From: Sphingomonas sp. PP-F2F-G114-C0414
GTDB taxonomy: Bacteria > Pseudomonadota > Alphaproteobacteria > Sphingomonadales > Sphingomonadaceae
Direction: 5' to 3'
Assembly: GCF_003688595.1 (NCBI RefSeq)
Contig: NZ_RCWT01000009.1
Coordinates: forward strand, 930,001 to 994,000
DNA length: 64,000 nt
Below the pieces are notes generated by a model. It searched no databases and was not told the DNA's origin. It was given only the letters and a program-made list of their open reading frames with translations. This document shows, piece after piece, positions 16,819 through 27,498 of this stretch. How positions within the stretch are numbered: the first letter of the stretch is position 1; every line of letters begins with the position of its first letter. The position numbers and the translations under genes were made by a program.

Positions 16819-18285
16819 CTAGTCCGATCGGTTCGTCGTGAACGCCGAACCGCGCATCGGCTGCCACGCGAATCGCGACAGGCTGCGCCACAGCCATTCG
16901 AGCGGACCATAGCGGAATCGATCGAGCCAGGGTTTCGACCATAGGAGCATCAGCAGGCAAACCGGTACGACGACTAGATAGAGCTGGGCTCGCGACAATG
17001 TGCCGTACAGCCCGAAGCCGTACCCGTAGAACAGGGTGGTGCAGAGGATTGTCGTGCCGAGATAGTTGGAGAACGCCATTCGACCTGCCGCCGCGACTCG
17101 GGTCGTCAGCCAGCCGCCGGGCCGTGCGAGCAGGATGATTGCCGCGGCGTACCCCATGATCGTCGGTGGCCGAAGCGGGGTCGCGAGCGCGAGCCACGAC
17201 AGCGCGACATAGCGCGCGTCGAACCCGTGGGCGATGTCGAACGCCGCGATGGCCGCATAGCCGATCCAGCCGAGTCCGATCCCGACGACCGCAATCACGG
17301 TGTAGCGTCGCCGCGACCATTCCCCCGTCAGGAACCCCGATCGCAGCCCCGCCATGCCGAACAGCATGAAGCCTAGCGTTTCTGGACCAGTGGCGGTGAG
17401 GGACGTGATCGGCCCAGCGGCGTGCGTCCAGCGCCACGCGACCAGATCGCGCCATCCGCCACGACCGATGGCAAGTTCGCGGGTGACGGAGGCGGGGGAG
17501 GGCTGGCCGAATTGATCCGCCAACAGCTGCCAGTTCGTGATTACGCGCGCCGTTGCGCCCGGCCGGTGCGCGGCACCGTGGAGGTCGAACGTGTAGGCGA
17601 CGAGCGTCGTCAGCTCGACCGTCTGGAACGCGATGCAGGCGAGCCCGACGCCGATCAGCCAGCGCACCGGCAACCGCGCGAGCATGTACGCGATCGCGCC
17701 GACCAATGCGTAGTGCGCGAGGATGTCGCCCCACCAGAGAAGGTACAGATGCGCTATGCCGAAGACGAACAGCCACGCCATGCGGCGCAGGTGGACGGTC
17801 GCCGGGTCTTCGCCATTCGCCTCGGCCCGGTCGATGACCAGCAGCATCGATGCGCCGAACAGGAACGAGAAGAGCCCGCGCATCTTGCCGTCGATGACGA
17901 TGAAGGTCGTGGTCCAGGCGATGAGGTCGGGCGTGCTTGGCCAGCCCATCGAGGCGGGGGTCATGTAGGCGAATTCGGGGAAGCCGAATGCGGCGATGTT
18001 TGAGGCGAGGATGCCCATGACGGCTACCCCTCGGATCAGGTCTAGCGTCGCGATTCTGGGGGGGGCGGGGGGCTTGCGGGAAAAGTGAAGTATAGGAAGT
18101 GTAGACGCTCGCGCAGCATTTCCGTGAGGTCGTTCTCCACGCTGGAAGACGGCATGATCGCGCTCAGCGGCGTTGCAAGCGTGGCTGCCTCGACCGGGCC
18201 GGCCCGATACAGGTGGTGCTCGATCGACGCTCGGACCGGGTCGACGCGCCTTGGTAGCGCTGTAGGTCTGGAATGCTTCGCTCAT
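16819..18285 (-). CDS. DUF418 polytopic membrane protein, start uncertain
   Basis: Inner-membrane protein of unknown function with about ten hydrophobic helices. The conserved domain begins at RIATLDLIRGVAVMGILASN (first base near 18057) and runs through FSFLFGASMLLVIDRAE, LLWWGDILAHYALVGAIAYM and the C-terminal DUF418 region with AAGRMAFSNYLGTTILCTTL. The nearest in-frame start is ATG 18285, which adds about 75 unconserved residues with low GC at third positions. A different frame reads better over the same bases up to a run of eight G at 18058-18065, so a frameshift in the genome or assembly is possible. Confidence 0.8.
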   Translation of the reverse strand: MSEAFQTYSATKARRPGPSVDRAPPVSGRPGRGSHACNAAERDHAVFQRGERPHGNAARASTLPILHFSRKPPAPPRIATLDLIRGVAVMGILASNIAAFGFPEFAYMTPASMGWPSTPDLIAWTTTFIVIDGKMRGLFSFLFGASMLLVIDRAEANGEDPATVHLRRMAWLFVFGIAHLYLLWWGDILAHYALVGAIAYMLARLPVRWLIGVGLACIAFQTVELTTLVAYTFDLHGAAHRPGATARVITNWQLLADQFGQPSPASVTRELAIGRGGWRDLVAWRWTHAAGPITSLTATGPETLGFMLFGMAGLRSGFLTGEWSRRRYTVIAVVGIGLGWIGYAAIAAFDIAHGFDARYVALSWLALATPLRPPTIMGYAAAIILLARPGGWLTTRVAAAGRMAFSNYLGTTILCTTLFYGYGFGLYGTLSRAQLYLVVVPVCLLMLLWSKPWLDRFRYGPLEWLWRSLSRFAWQPMRGSAFTTNRSD

Positions 18286-18478
18286 GGTTCGACGCTGGCA
18301 TATCGGGGTGGTGTAGGACAGGCCGCTTTGAGGGGCATCTCGGCGTCGCATGCCTCGCGGCTTGGTGTGTGGGCGAGCCGGTAGGTCATCTGCTTGACCT
18401 GTCGTCCCTGCGCGATACCCCGCCGTACCTCACCTGTTGTCCTCCTCGGCTGTCGCCCCCGAAGCCAATGCGCCCCCG

Positions 18479-18562
18479 GCCACCCCAGCGAACGCTGGGG
18501 CATCCCCGTTTGCTAGCGCTGTGGTCTGACCAGGGAGATCCCAGCTTTCGCTGGGATGACGT
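18479..18562. repeat. GC-rich intergenic palindrome (family A)
   Basis: The left arm is ccaccccagcgaacgctggg and the right arm cccagctttcgctgggatga, with an unrelated loop of about 40 bases. Each arm is itself partly self-complementary (cagcga-acgctg, cagc-tttc-gctg). Confidence 0.7.
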
Positions 18563-18624
18563 AGAGGGGCAGGTCGCCGCGTCCTACTTGAGCTTGATCG
18601 CACGACATCTCTCCGCTCCTTGTC

Positions 18625-18680
18625 CTCCCGCGAAGGCGGGAGCCCAGACTGGGTCCCCGCCTTCGCGGGGAAACATGCTG
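18625..18680. repeat. Short GC-rich palindrome (family B)
   Basis: cctcccgcgaaggcgggag followed by cccagactggg and tccccgccttcgcggggaa. The outer arms pair with each other and each also folds on itself. Confidence 0.7.
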
Positions 18681-18712
18681 TGGGATGGGGTTGGTGCCTT
18701 ACCTCGAAGGAC

Positions 18713-18826
18713 AACCACCCCGGCGGAGGCCGGGGCCCAATTGGGGGACGGTAGTGGCTGGAGACAGTGCCTCGTTACTGCGGCAATCCCAATTGGGCCC
18801 CGGCCTTCGCCGGGGTAGTTTCTTTC
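18713..18826. repeat. Long GC-rich palindrome (family B)
   Basis: The left arm accaccccggcggaggccgg continues with ggcccaattgggg. The right arm is cccaattgggccccggcctt, continuing cgccggggtagtt. About 32 bases pair almost perfectly across a loop of about 45 bases. It lies just downstream of purL. Confidence 0.75.
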
Positions 18827-18863
18827 AGGACGGAGCGCTTCGAATTACTCGCTCCCGAATCCA

Positions 18864-21092
<2,229 letters not shown>

Positions 21093-21290
21093 GGGGCGGC
21101 AGATAGCGGTGCTGGCGGTCCGCGTCACCCTTTGTACGTCAGATTCGTATGGCGCAGTCGTGCAAGAGGGTTTCGGCCGGTCGCTCCGGCTTCGGCCGGT
21201 TCGTTTCGGACCCAATCCCGCTGGACTCGACAGTCGTCCTATGAGGAACTCGAATGAAGGATCAGCATGGATCCTCAGGAGGAAATATTC

Positions 21291-21689
21291 ATGACCGAGG
21301 CAGTTGGATATTATCTAGTAAAGCTACAAGTTCAGCATGGTGGTTTTGCCGGCGCGCCGGTGCTTCATCTCGATCTGGGTGTGAATGCCGTGTCCGGACA
21401 GGTCATAGGCTCTGCGCAAATCACGCAGGCATTACCGCCACCCTATGGCACGACGATCATTCCGCATGTCACGGGCGCTATCCTTCACACCGGATTCGGG
21501 CAGGACACGCTGCTCGTGCATCTCACTGGGCAGTACTACGTGTCATTCCCGCCGCCTGCGATCGGATCCTATATGGCGCACTTCAGTGTCGCGCTTGCCG
21601 TCACGAAAGACTGGAACGGCAAGGGATCGTTTGAATATAATGGCAACGTTATCACCGATTGCACGGTGAAGAACGTCTCGACGACCTGA
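21291..21689 (+). CDS. DUF1842-like protein of unknown function
   Basis: It has 132 residues, without signal peptide or membrane helix, and a beta-rich composition. It resembles DUF1842: [57 protein letters not shown] and a late [15 protein letters not shown] near-perfect ribosome site, AGGAGGA at 21277-21283, sits seven bases before ATG 21291 and decides the start over the ATG at 21267. It is divergent from purL and convergent with map, standing alone. Codon use is less GC-biased than in its neighbours, hinting at acquisition. Confidence 0.65.
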   Translation: MTEAVGYYLVKLQVQHGGFAGAPVLHLDLGVNAVSGQVIGSAQITQALPPPYGTTIIPHVTGAILHTGFGQDTLLVHLTGQYYVSFPPPAIGSYMAHFSVALAVTKDWNGKGSFEYNGNVITDCTVKNVSTT

Positions 21690-21691
21690 GC

Positions 21692-22519
21692 CTATACGTA
21701 AGGCGGCTGCGTGTAGCCCTTGGGGCTGAGCGTGAAGATCTCGCAGCCGTCTTCCGTTATGCCGATCGAATGCTCGAACTGCGCGGACAACGAGCGGTCG
21801 CGCGTGACCGCCGTCCAGCCGTCGTCGAGCAGCTTCACATCGGGGCGACCGATGTTGATCATCGGCTCGATCGTGAAGATCATGCCGGGGCGAAGCTCGG
21901 GACCGGTGCCGGGCTTGCCGACATGGACGACTTCGGGAGCATCGTGGAACAGCCGACCGACGCCGTGGCCGCAGAAATCGCGGACTACGCCGTAACGGTG
22001 CTTCTCCGCGTGGCGCTGGATCGCGTTGGCGACGTCGCCCATGCGGTTGCCGGGCTTGGCGTGCTCGATGCCGATCATCAGGCATTCGTAGGTGACTTCG
22101 ACGAGGCGGCGCGCCTTGATGGGGACGTCGCCGATCAGGTACATCCGGCTCGTATCACCGTGCCAGCCATCGAGCAGGGGCGTGACGTCGACGTTGACGA
22201 TATCGCCCGATTTCAGCGTCTTCTCGCTCGGGATGCCGTGGCAGACGACATGGTTGATCGAGATGCAGACGCTGTGCGTGTAGCCGCGATACCCGAGCGT
22301 CGCGGGGACGCCGCCGCCGGCGACGATGAAGTCGTAGATCAGCCGGTCGATCTCGGCGGTGGTCACGCCCGGCACCATGTGCGGGACGATCATGTCGAGC
22401 GTTTCGGCGGCGAGCTGCCCCGCCTTCATCATGCCGGCGAACGCGGCGGGGCCGTGCAGCTTGATGGCGCCGGTGCGTGCGTCGGGCTGGTCCGAGGTGA
22501 CGGTTACATATTCGGTCAT
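21692..22519 (-). CDS. map: Methionine aminopeptidase, type I
   Basis: Removes N-terminal methionine from new proteins. It has 275 residues. The five metal ligands are in place: D111 (IVNVDVT), D122 (HGDTSRM), H185 (GHGVGRLFHDAP), E218 (IEPM) and E249 (QFEHS), with H94 near VVCHGIPS. The N-terminus is about 20 residues longer than E. coli Map. It is divergent from the CinA-like gene with 51 bases between. Confidence 0.96.
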   Translation of the reverse strand: MTEYVTVTSDQPDARTGAIKLHGPAAFAGMMKAGQLAAETLDMIVPHMVPGVTTAEIDRLIYDFIVAGGGVPATLGYRGYTHSVCISINHVVCHGIPSEKTLKSGDIVNVDVTPLLDGWHGDTSRMYLIGDVPIKARRLVEVTYECLMIGIEHAKPGNRMGDVANAIQRHAEKHRYGVVRDFCGHGVGRLFHDAPEVVHVGKPGTGPELRPGMIFTIEPMINIGRPDVKLLDDGWTAVTRDRSLSAQFEHSIGITEDGCEIFTLSPKGYTQPPYV

Positions 22520-22570
22520 GACGCGCGATATAGCGTGGCGGGGACGGTTTTGCGAGGCTATGCGAGCGGC

Positions 22571-23329
22571 ATGGTAGAGGAACGCATCTGGACGGCCGCG
22601 CTGACGATCATCGGCGACGAGATCCTGTCGGGCCGCACGCAGGACAAGAACGTCGCGCAGATCGCGGCCTGGCTCAACGTGCAGGGCATCCGCCTCGCCG
22701 AAGTGCGCGTGGTCGCCGACAAGACCGAAGCGATCGTCGAGGCGGTCAACATCTTGCGCGCGCGCAACGATTACCTGTTAACGACCGGCGGGATCGGGCC
22801 GACCCACGACGACATCACGGTGGACGCGATCGCCGAGGCGTTGGGCGTCGCGGTCGAGCATCATCCGCGCGCGATGGCGGTGCTGGAGGCGTATTACGCG
22901 ACGCGGGGCGGGCTGACCGAGGCGCGGGCACGGATGGCGCGGGTGCCGGTCGGGGCGGACCTGATCGACAACAAGGTGTCGGGCGCGCCGGGGATCAAGA
23001 TCGGCAACATCTTCATCATGGCGGGCGTGCCGCACATTACCGCGGGCATGCTCGACGCGCTGACCGGCACGCTCAAGGGCGGGCGCCCGGTGGTCTCGAA
23101 GACGATCGGCTGCTGGGTGGCCGAGAGCGAAGTGGCGGATATCCTGCGCGACGCCGAGAAAACGCATGAGGGCGTCGCGATCGGCAGTTACCCGTTCTTC
23201 CGCGACGGCAAGACGGGCGCGAACTTCGTGGTGCGGAGTTCGGACGAGGCGCTGGTCGACCGCTGCCTCGCCGACCTGACGCGCGATCTTGAAGCGACCG
23301 GGCGTATCGTCACCGCACAGGCGATCTAA
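22571..23329 (+). CDS. CinA-like MoaB/Mog-domain protein
   Basis: It has 252 residues with a molybdopterin-binding-like fold, the N-terminal half of competence/damage-inducible protein CinA. Motifs are ALTIIGDEILSGRTQDKN at the start, LLTTGGIGPTHDDITVDAI in the middle, and NKVSGAPGIKIGNIFIMAGV. The C-terminal nicotinamide deamidase domain of full CinA is absent, as in many alphaproteobacterial paralogues, so the substrate is unknown. The true start is ATG 22571; the longer in-frame region upstream is antisense to map. Confidence 0.88.
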   Translation: MVEERIWTAALTIIGDEILSGRTQDKNVAQIAAWLNVQGIRLAEVRVVADKTEAIVEAVNILRARNDYLLTTGGIGPTHDDITVDAIAEALGVAVEHHPRAMAVLEAYYATRGGLTEARARMARVPVGADLIDNKVSGAPGIKIGNIFIMAGVPHITAGMLDALTGTLKGGRPVVSKTIGCWVAESEVADILRDAEKTHEGVAIGSYPFFRDGKTGANFVVRSSDEALVDRCLADLTRDLEATGRIVTAQAI

Positions 23330-23340
23330 GGCTGTTTAAG

Positions 23341-23462
23341 TATCCTCACCCGCCAGGGGGAGGTTGCGCGTAGCGACGGAGGGGGGGGCGGCAACGACCT
23401 CTGGTGCGTGTCCGCCCCCTCCGTCCGGCAAGAGCCGGCCACCTCCCCCTGGCGGGGGAGGA
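23341..23462. repeat. GC-rich intergenic palindrome (family C)
   Basis: The left arm is tcctcacccgccagggggag and the right arm ctccccctggcgggggagga, complementary apart from two positions, with inner segments ggaggggggggc and gccccctccg also pairing. It separates the convergent CinA-like and HIRAN genes. Confidence 0.75.
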
Positions 23463-23476
23463 TCAGAGGTTTGCGG

Positions 23477-23893
23477 TCATGCGCCCCATTCGGGGCCTTC
23501 GGGATCTGGGTAGAACGCGTCGGGGTCGAACGTAGCCACGCGAGACCTCGCAGGTGTGGGCGCTTCTGGATCCGGCAATGTCGGTACCCCGCCGCCGAAG
23601 CGGATGCGGACGTAGCCCATGCTGCCGGTCAGTGCCTGGAACACCGCGACATGTTCCTCCTGCTGCATCCGTCGGCCGATCAGCGGCGCGCGCTCGGCGG
23701 AGAGATAGCCCATCTGGATGCCGCGGGCGCTGAACACCGCCACCGCGTTGGCGTCGTGCGGGTTCTTGGGCTCGCGGCGGAGGTCGACCGGTTCGCCGGG
23801 CGCGCAGAGTAGCAGTTCCATGCGCCGGTTGCTCTTGCTCCGGTCCGGATTGGGAAAGTCGATGCCGACCACGCTGAGCGTCAGTTCGTCCAT
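23477..23893 (-). CDS. HIRAN domain protein
   Basis: It has 138 residues. Residues about 5-95 form a HIRAN domain: TLSVVGIDFPNPDRSKSNRR, CAPGEPVDLRREPKNPHDAN, VAVFSARGIQMGYLSAERAP. The family binds 3' ends of DNA in eukaryotic HLTF; stand-alone bacterial versions have no settled role. A Pro-rich acidic tail follows. ATG 23893 is preceded by ggtgagag. It is 143 bases from tRNA-Gly. Confidence 0.85.
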   Translation of the reverse strand: MDELTLSVVGIDFPNPDRSKSNRRMELLLCAPGEPVDLRREPKNPHDANAVAVFSARGIQMGYLSAERAPLIGRRMQQEEHVAVFQALTGSMGYVRIRFGGGVPTLPDPEAPTPARSRVATFDPDAFYPDPEGPEWGA

Positions 23894-24036
23894 ACTCTCA
23901 CCGTAACAGGAAAGCGCTCCGCCGCATGCGCAAAAGGGACTCTTGCGCCGGTCACGGGCAGCGGATAGAGGCGGGGCATCGGCGCGCTGCACAGCAACCG
24001 CCGGTGCCTGACATTACGCGGTAATCTCAAGGCTAT

Positions 24037-24110
24037 GCGGGTGTAGCTCAATGGTAGAGCTTTTGCTTCCCAAGCAAGTGACGAGGGTTCGATTCCCTTC
24101 ACCCGCTCCA
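24037..24110 (+). tRNA. tRNA-Gly (anticodon CCC)
   Basis: Folds fully: acceptor GCGGGTG with CACCCGC, D arm GCTC-aatggta-GAGC, anticodon stem TTTGC/GCAAG around loop TTCCCAA, T arm GAGGG-ttcgatt-CCCTT, discriminator T and encoded CCA. Confidence 0.96.
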
Positions 24111-24123
24111 CATCATGCCAGCA

Positions 24124-24756
24124 TCAGCGCTTCGTTGCGGTCCGTTCGTCGGATTCCGAAGCGGTCTCGCCGTTCGACGATTTCGCGAACAGCTTCCAAC
24201 CGAGCAGTCCGGCGACGAGCACTCCGACGATGACCCAGGTGAGGTTGCCGAGCAGGCTCGCGATCGTCTGGACCTGGTCGCTGAACGCGCGGCCGAGTGA
24301 TACGTAGATCAGCAGCCACAGGAATTCGCCCGCGACGTCGAGCGCGATGAACCGCAGCCACGGATATTCGGTGAGGCCGCTGGTGACGTTGATCCATGGT
24401 CCGAGCGGCCCGATCAGCCAGCGGCTGAAGAAAATGCCCCAGCCTGCCCATTTGCGCGAATAGGCCTCTGCCTGCTCGACCTTGTCCGCGCCGCCGATCC
24501 GCCGTGTCACCGCCGCGAGCAGCGGGCGCCCGCCGTAGCGACCGAACGCATAGCCGATCTGGTCGCCGACGATCGCGCCGGTAGCGCCGGCGAATACCAC
24601 CGGCCAGAACGACAGCTCGCCCTGCGCGACGAACGATCCCATCGCGACCAGCGTGAGCGAACTCGGGAACGGCATGCCCGCGGCGGCGAGCACCATCGCG
24701 CCGAACAGCGCCGGCAGGCCGTAGGTGGTCAGCAGTTCGAGGAGCTGTTCCGTCAC
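24124..24756 (-). CDS. DedA-family membrane protein
   Basis: It has 210 residues with about five helices. Family hallmarks are AMVLAAAGMPFPSSLTLVAM, GATGAIVGDQIGYAFGRYGG and FFSRWLIGPLGPWINVTSGL, the last with the conserved arginine and prolines. DedA proteins include undecaprenyl-phosphate and phospholipid translocases and affect envelope charge and stress tolerance. The GTG start overlaps the upstream stop (GTGA), making it the last gene of a five-gene coupled run. The lipid substrate cannot be told from sequence. Confidence 0.9.
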   Translation of the reverse strand: MTEQLLELLTTYGLPALFGAMVLAAAGMPFPSSLTLVAMGSFVAQGELSFWPVVFAGATGAIVGDQIGYAFGRYGGRPLLAAVTRRIGGADKVEQAEAYSRKWAGWGIFFSRWLIGPLGPWINVTSGLTEYPWLRFIALDVAGEFLWLLIYVSLGRAFSDQVQTIASLLGNLTWVIVGVLVAGLLGWKLFAKSSNGETASESDERTATKR

Positions 24757-25133
24757 GGTTTGGGCGACGGCGCAGGCTGGAAAGGCCGCGGCGGCGGGCC
24801 GGGCGGCGGGTAGGGCGGGCGCGCGTGGACGATCGCGTAGGTGAGCTTGTCCTCGACCTGCGTCATCGTCCGGCCGCTCTGCCGCGCGATCCGGCCGAGC
24901 GTGCGGTGATCGGGGGCGGGTTGCAGGTTCAGCGCCTGATGCAGGATGTGCGGCGGCACGTGATAGGAATGCGCGACATAGCCGATCGTCATCCAGCGTT
25001 CGATCGGCTCGTCACGGTGCGCGTTCCAGTAGATCGCGTCGCTGACGGTGCGGACCGCGTGGTAGCCGGTAAATGCCACGACGGCGACGAACAGCGCGAT
25101 CAGGGCTTTGCGCCAGGGGCGGGTGCGGGTCAT
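24753..25133 (-). CDS. Unrecognised one-helix protein
   Basis: It has 126 residues: one N-terminal membrane helix (about 9-26), then a soluble segment with PIERWMTIGYVAHSYHVPPH, ILHQALNLQPAPDHRTLG and a short predicted helix ending LTYAIVHA, and a Pro-rich tail of about 22 residues. I do not recognise the family. It is joined by ATGA to the ArsB-like gene upstream and by GTGA to the DedA gene, so it is co-translated with both and presumably works in the same membrane process. Confidence 0.8.
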   Translation of the reverse strand: MTRTRPWRKALIALFVAVVAFTGYHAVRTVSDAIYWNAHRDEPIERWMTIGYVAHSYHVPPHILHQALNLQPAPDHRTLGRIARQSGRTMTQVEDKLTYAIVHARPPYPPPGPPPRPFQPAPSPKP

Positions 25134-26380
25134 CCGAGCGCGATACGCGTGCCGAGCGCGGCGAGCAACGCAAGCGGCATCGCGACCGCGCCGACTTTCA
25201 GGAAGCGCCAGAAGCCGACGTCCTCGCCCTCGCGACGAATCGCCTGCAACCACAGGATCGTCGCGAGACTGCCGGTGATCGACAGGTTCGGGCCGAGATC
25301 GACGCCGATCAGCAGACCGTCGACGATCAGGCGCGGCGGATGCGACTGCGCGACCGCGGTGCTCGCGACCAGGCCGGCGGGTAGGTTGTTCATCAGGTTG
25401 GACCCGAAGGCGAGGATCGTCCCCGACACCGCCGCACCGTGCGCGGGATCGACCGACAGCGTTCGCAGGTACTGCGCGACCTCTGCAATCACGCCGGTCA
25501 GGTCGAGGGCCTCGACCAGCACGAACAGGCCTGCGACGAGCGGCAACACGCTCCACGAAATTTCACGCGCGAGTTTAAGTGGCGACGACTTTGCGATCGC
25601 CGATACCGCCAGCGTCGTCACGATCCCGGCGATCGCAGTCGGCAGGCCCAGTTCCATGTCGAGCGCGGAGACCACGAGCAGGACGACTGCGGTCGCGACG
25701 ATCCCGACGAACGCGGCCTTGCCGCCGGCGGTCAGCGGCGTGCGCTCGACATCGCTGACGCACTCGCCCGCAAGTCGCTTGCGCTCGAGCCAGCGCAGGA
25801 CGAGGAAGGTGACGACGATCGAGGCGAGCGACGGCAGCGCGAACGAGGCGAACCACTGGCCGAGCGGCGGCATCTTGCCTCCGTAGAGGACGAGGTTGGC
25901 GGGGTTGGAGATCGGCAGCACGAAGCTCGCCGCGTTGGCGATCAGCGCGCAGGCGAACAACAGCGGCAGCGGGTCCGCCTTCGCCTTCTTGGCGGCGGCA
26001 TACACCGCCGGCGTCAGCACCACCGCGGTCGCATCGTTGGACAGGAACGTCGTGGTGACGATCCCGGTGACGTAGACCAGCCCGAACAGACGCGCGCGCG
26101 ATCCCTTGGCATGGATCGCCGCGGTGGCCGCGACCCAGTCGAACAACCCTTCCGCGCGCGCCGTTTCGCTCAGCAGCATCATGCCGATCAGGAACAGATA
26201 GACGTCCATGCCCTTTTCGACCGCATGCAGCGCCGCGGGGAAGGGCATCAGGCCGAACAGCAGCAGCAGCGCAGCACCGGCGACCGCCCAGATCGCCTCA
26301 GGCCAGCGGAATGGTCGCGCGATCACCGCGGCGGTCGAGGCGGCGCAAATCCCCCAAGTCGCGCCCGTCGCCAGTATCAC
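25130..26380 (-). CDS. ArsB/SLC13-type anion permease
   Basis: It has 416 residues and about 11 helices. It resembles ArsB: FLSNDATAVVLTPAVYAAAK (helical hairpin region), FVLPISNPANLVLYGG, SNLMNNLPAGLVAS, and near the end LIGVDLGPNLSITGSLATIL. ArsB expels arsenite, but the family also moves dicarboxylates, sulfate and other anions, and no arsR or arsC is nearby. The start is GTG 26380, overlapping the phosphoesterase stop (GTGA); the much longer upstream open frame is antisense-like and rejected. Confidence 0.85.
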   Translation of the reverse strand: MILATGATWGICAASTAAVIARPFRWPEAIWAVAGAALLLLFGLMPFPAALHAVEKGMDVYLFLIGMMLLSETARAEGLFDWVAATAAIHAKGSRARLFGLVYVTGIVTTTFLSNDATAVVLTPAVYAAAKKAKADPLPLLFACALIANAASFVLPISNPANLVLYGGKMPPLGQWFASFALPSLASIVVTFLVLRWLERKRLAGECVSDVERTPLTAGGKAAFVGIVATAVVLLVVSALDMELGLPTAIAGIVTTLAVSAIAKSSPLKLAREISWSVLPLVAGLFVLVEALDLTGVIAEVAQYLRTLSVDPAHGAAVSGTILAFGSNLMNNLPAGLVASTAVAQSHPPRLIVDGLLIGVDLGPNLSITGSLATILWLQAIRREGEDVGFWRFLKVGAVAMPLALLAALGTRIALG

Positions 26381-27498
26381 CAATGCTTTCCGTTCTTGTT
26401 GGGGCCGAGCCTCGACGCTTCGATACCGTGTTCGGGCCAGGGTCCGATACTGTGGATATCGCGGCCCGGTGCGATCGGAATGCCGCGACGGGGAATGTCC
26501 TTTTCGCCGCGGACGAGAATGTCGATCACGTCGCGATCCGTGCCGACGGAAACTTCCACGCGGTGCAGTCCTGCGTCGAGCGGGACTCGGGCTGTCCAGA
26601 ATGCGGCGCCGGGAGTCGGGATCATCGGTTGTGCGGCGGCGCCATCGACCGAGATCGTGACGGCGGCGGCGGTGGCGCCGAACAGCTTGGCGACGATCTC
26701 GACCTCGCCGGGGCGCGGGACCTGCGTCGGATCGGCGGGGCGTGTGACCAGTCGGAGGTCGGCAGGCGCGACGATCTGGACGAACGGCCAATCGCCGCCG
26801 GTTTCCTTGAACCGCCAGCTCGGGACGCGACCATGGATCGTCGTGATCGAGAAGCCGGGCTTGCCGCCGCCCTCCTCGATCTCGCCGGTCGAGCGGGTCG
26901 CGCCGTAGATCACGCGGCCGTCGTTGAGCAGTTCGTTGTAGTGCGTGTGGCCGGTGTCGACGAACGCGACTCGCGCATCGGCCAGCGTGCGAGCGATGTC
27001 CTCGCCATCGGCGGCGAGGTCGCCGGGATAGGCGTGCATGAAGACGACCGGGGTCTGGCCCTCGGCTTCGGCGCGCGCGAGTTCTTCGAGCAAACGGTTG
27101 CGGTGGTGCATCGTCAGCCGGAAGTCGGGACCGCCCGCGCCGGCCGAAATGATGTCGAGAAAGATGCAGCGATGGCCGGCGATGACCTCCGCCTCGGGCC
27201 GGTTGGCCTTGGGGAACGCGGCCTCGTAATTGGCGAGATCGCCGAGTTCGAAATCATGATCGCCGGGGATGACGCGGTAGGGGAGCGACAGTGGCGCGAG
27301 CGTGTCGGTGATGACGCGGTATTGCTCGGCGGTCGCGTGGTTCGCGTTGTCGCCGGGCAGATAGACGAAATCGGCGGCGTCGCCGATATGCGCGTTGATC
27401 TCGGCGACGATCGCGGCGAGCCGGTCGCGGCTCTGCCAGCCGTTCGCCTCGTCCATGTGGAGATCGCCGATATGGACCCAGGTGAGCGAGGGCGTCAT
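26377..27498 (-). CDS. Calcineurin-like metallophosphoesterase
   Basis: It has 373 residues without signal peptide. The five metal-binding blocks are present: HIGDLHMDE (D12, H14), YLPGDNANH, VIPGDHDFE, VFMHAYPGD and DTGHTHYNE. After about residue 250 comes a beta-rich domain with PRPGEVEIVAKLFG and AGLHRVEVSVGTDRDVIDI. The family hydrolyses phosphomono- and diesters, including cyclic nucleotides. Position between an MFS transporter and an ArsB-like permease, with 4-base overlaps on both sides, suggests it acts on a transported compound (inference). Confidence 0.88.
   Translation of the reverse strand: MTPSLTWVHIGDLHMDEANGWQSRDRLAAIVAEINAHIGDAADFVYLPGDNANHATAEQYRVITDTLAPLSLPYRVIPGDHDFELGDLANYEAAFPKANRPEAEVIAGHRCIFLDIISAGAGGPDFRLTMHHRNRLLEELARAEAEGQTPVVFMHAYPGDLAADGEDIARTLADARVAFVDTGHTHYNELLNDGRVIYGATRSTGEIEEGGGKPGFSITTIHGRVPSWRFKETGGDWPFVQIVAPADLRLVTRPADPTQVPRPGEVEIVAKLFGATAAAVTISVDGAAAQPMIPTPGAAFWTARVPLDAGLHRVEVSVGTDRDVIDILVRGEKDIPRRGIPIAPGRDIHSIGPWPEHGIEASRLGPNKNGKHW

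Larger units (their letters stand above)
18286..18863. other. Non-coding gap with three palindromic repeats
   Basis: No gene is supported in these 578 bases. The left ~190 bases are the upstream region of the DUF418 gene and the rest holds the palindromes listed separately. Open frames here have poor codon use and simply read across the repeats. Confidence 0.7.

Noticed and set aside
21659..22570. 300-residue N-terminal extension of the CinA-like protein
   Set aside because: It is antisense to map and lacks family match; ATG 22571 gives the conserved start.
26381..26791. Extended N-terminus of the ArsB-like permease
   Set aside because: The added stretch is Arg/Pro-rich and lies within the phosphoesterase gene; GTG 26380 with a 4-base overlap and normal ArsB length fits better.
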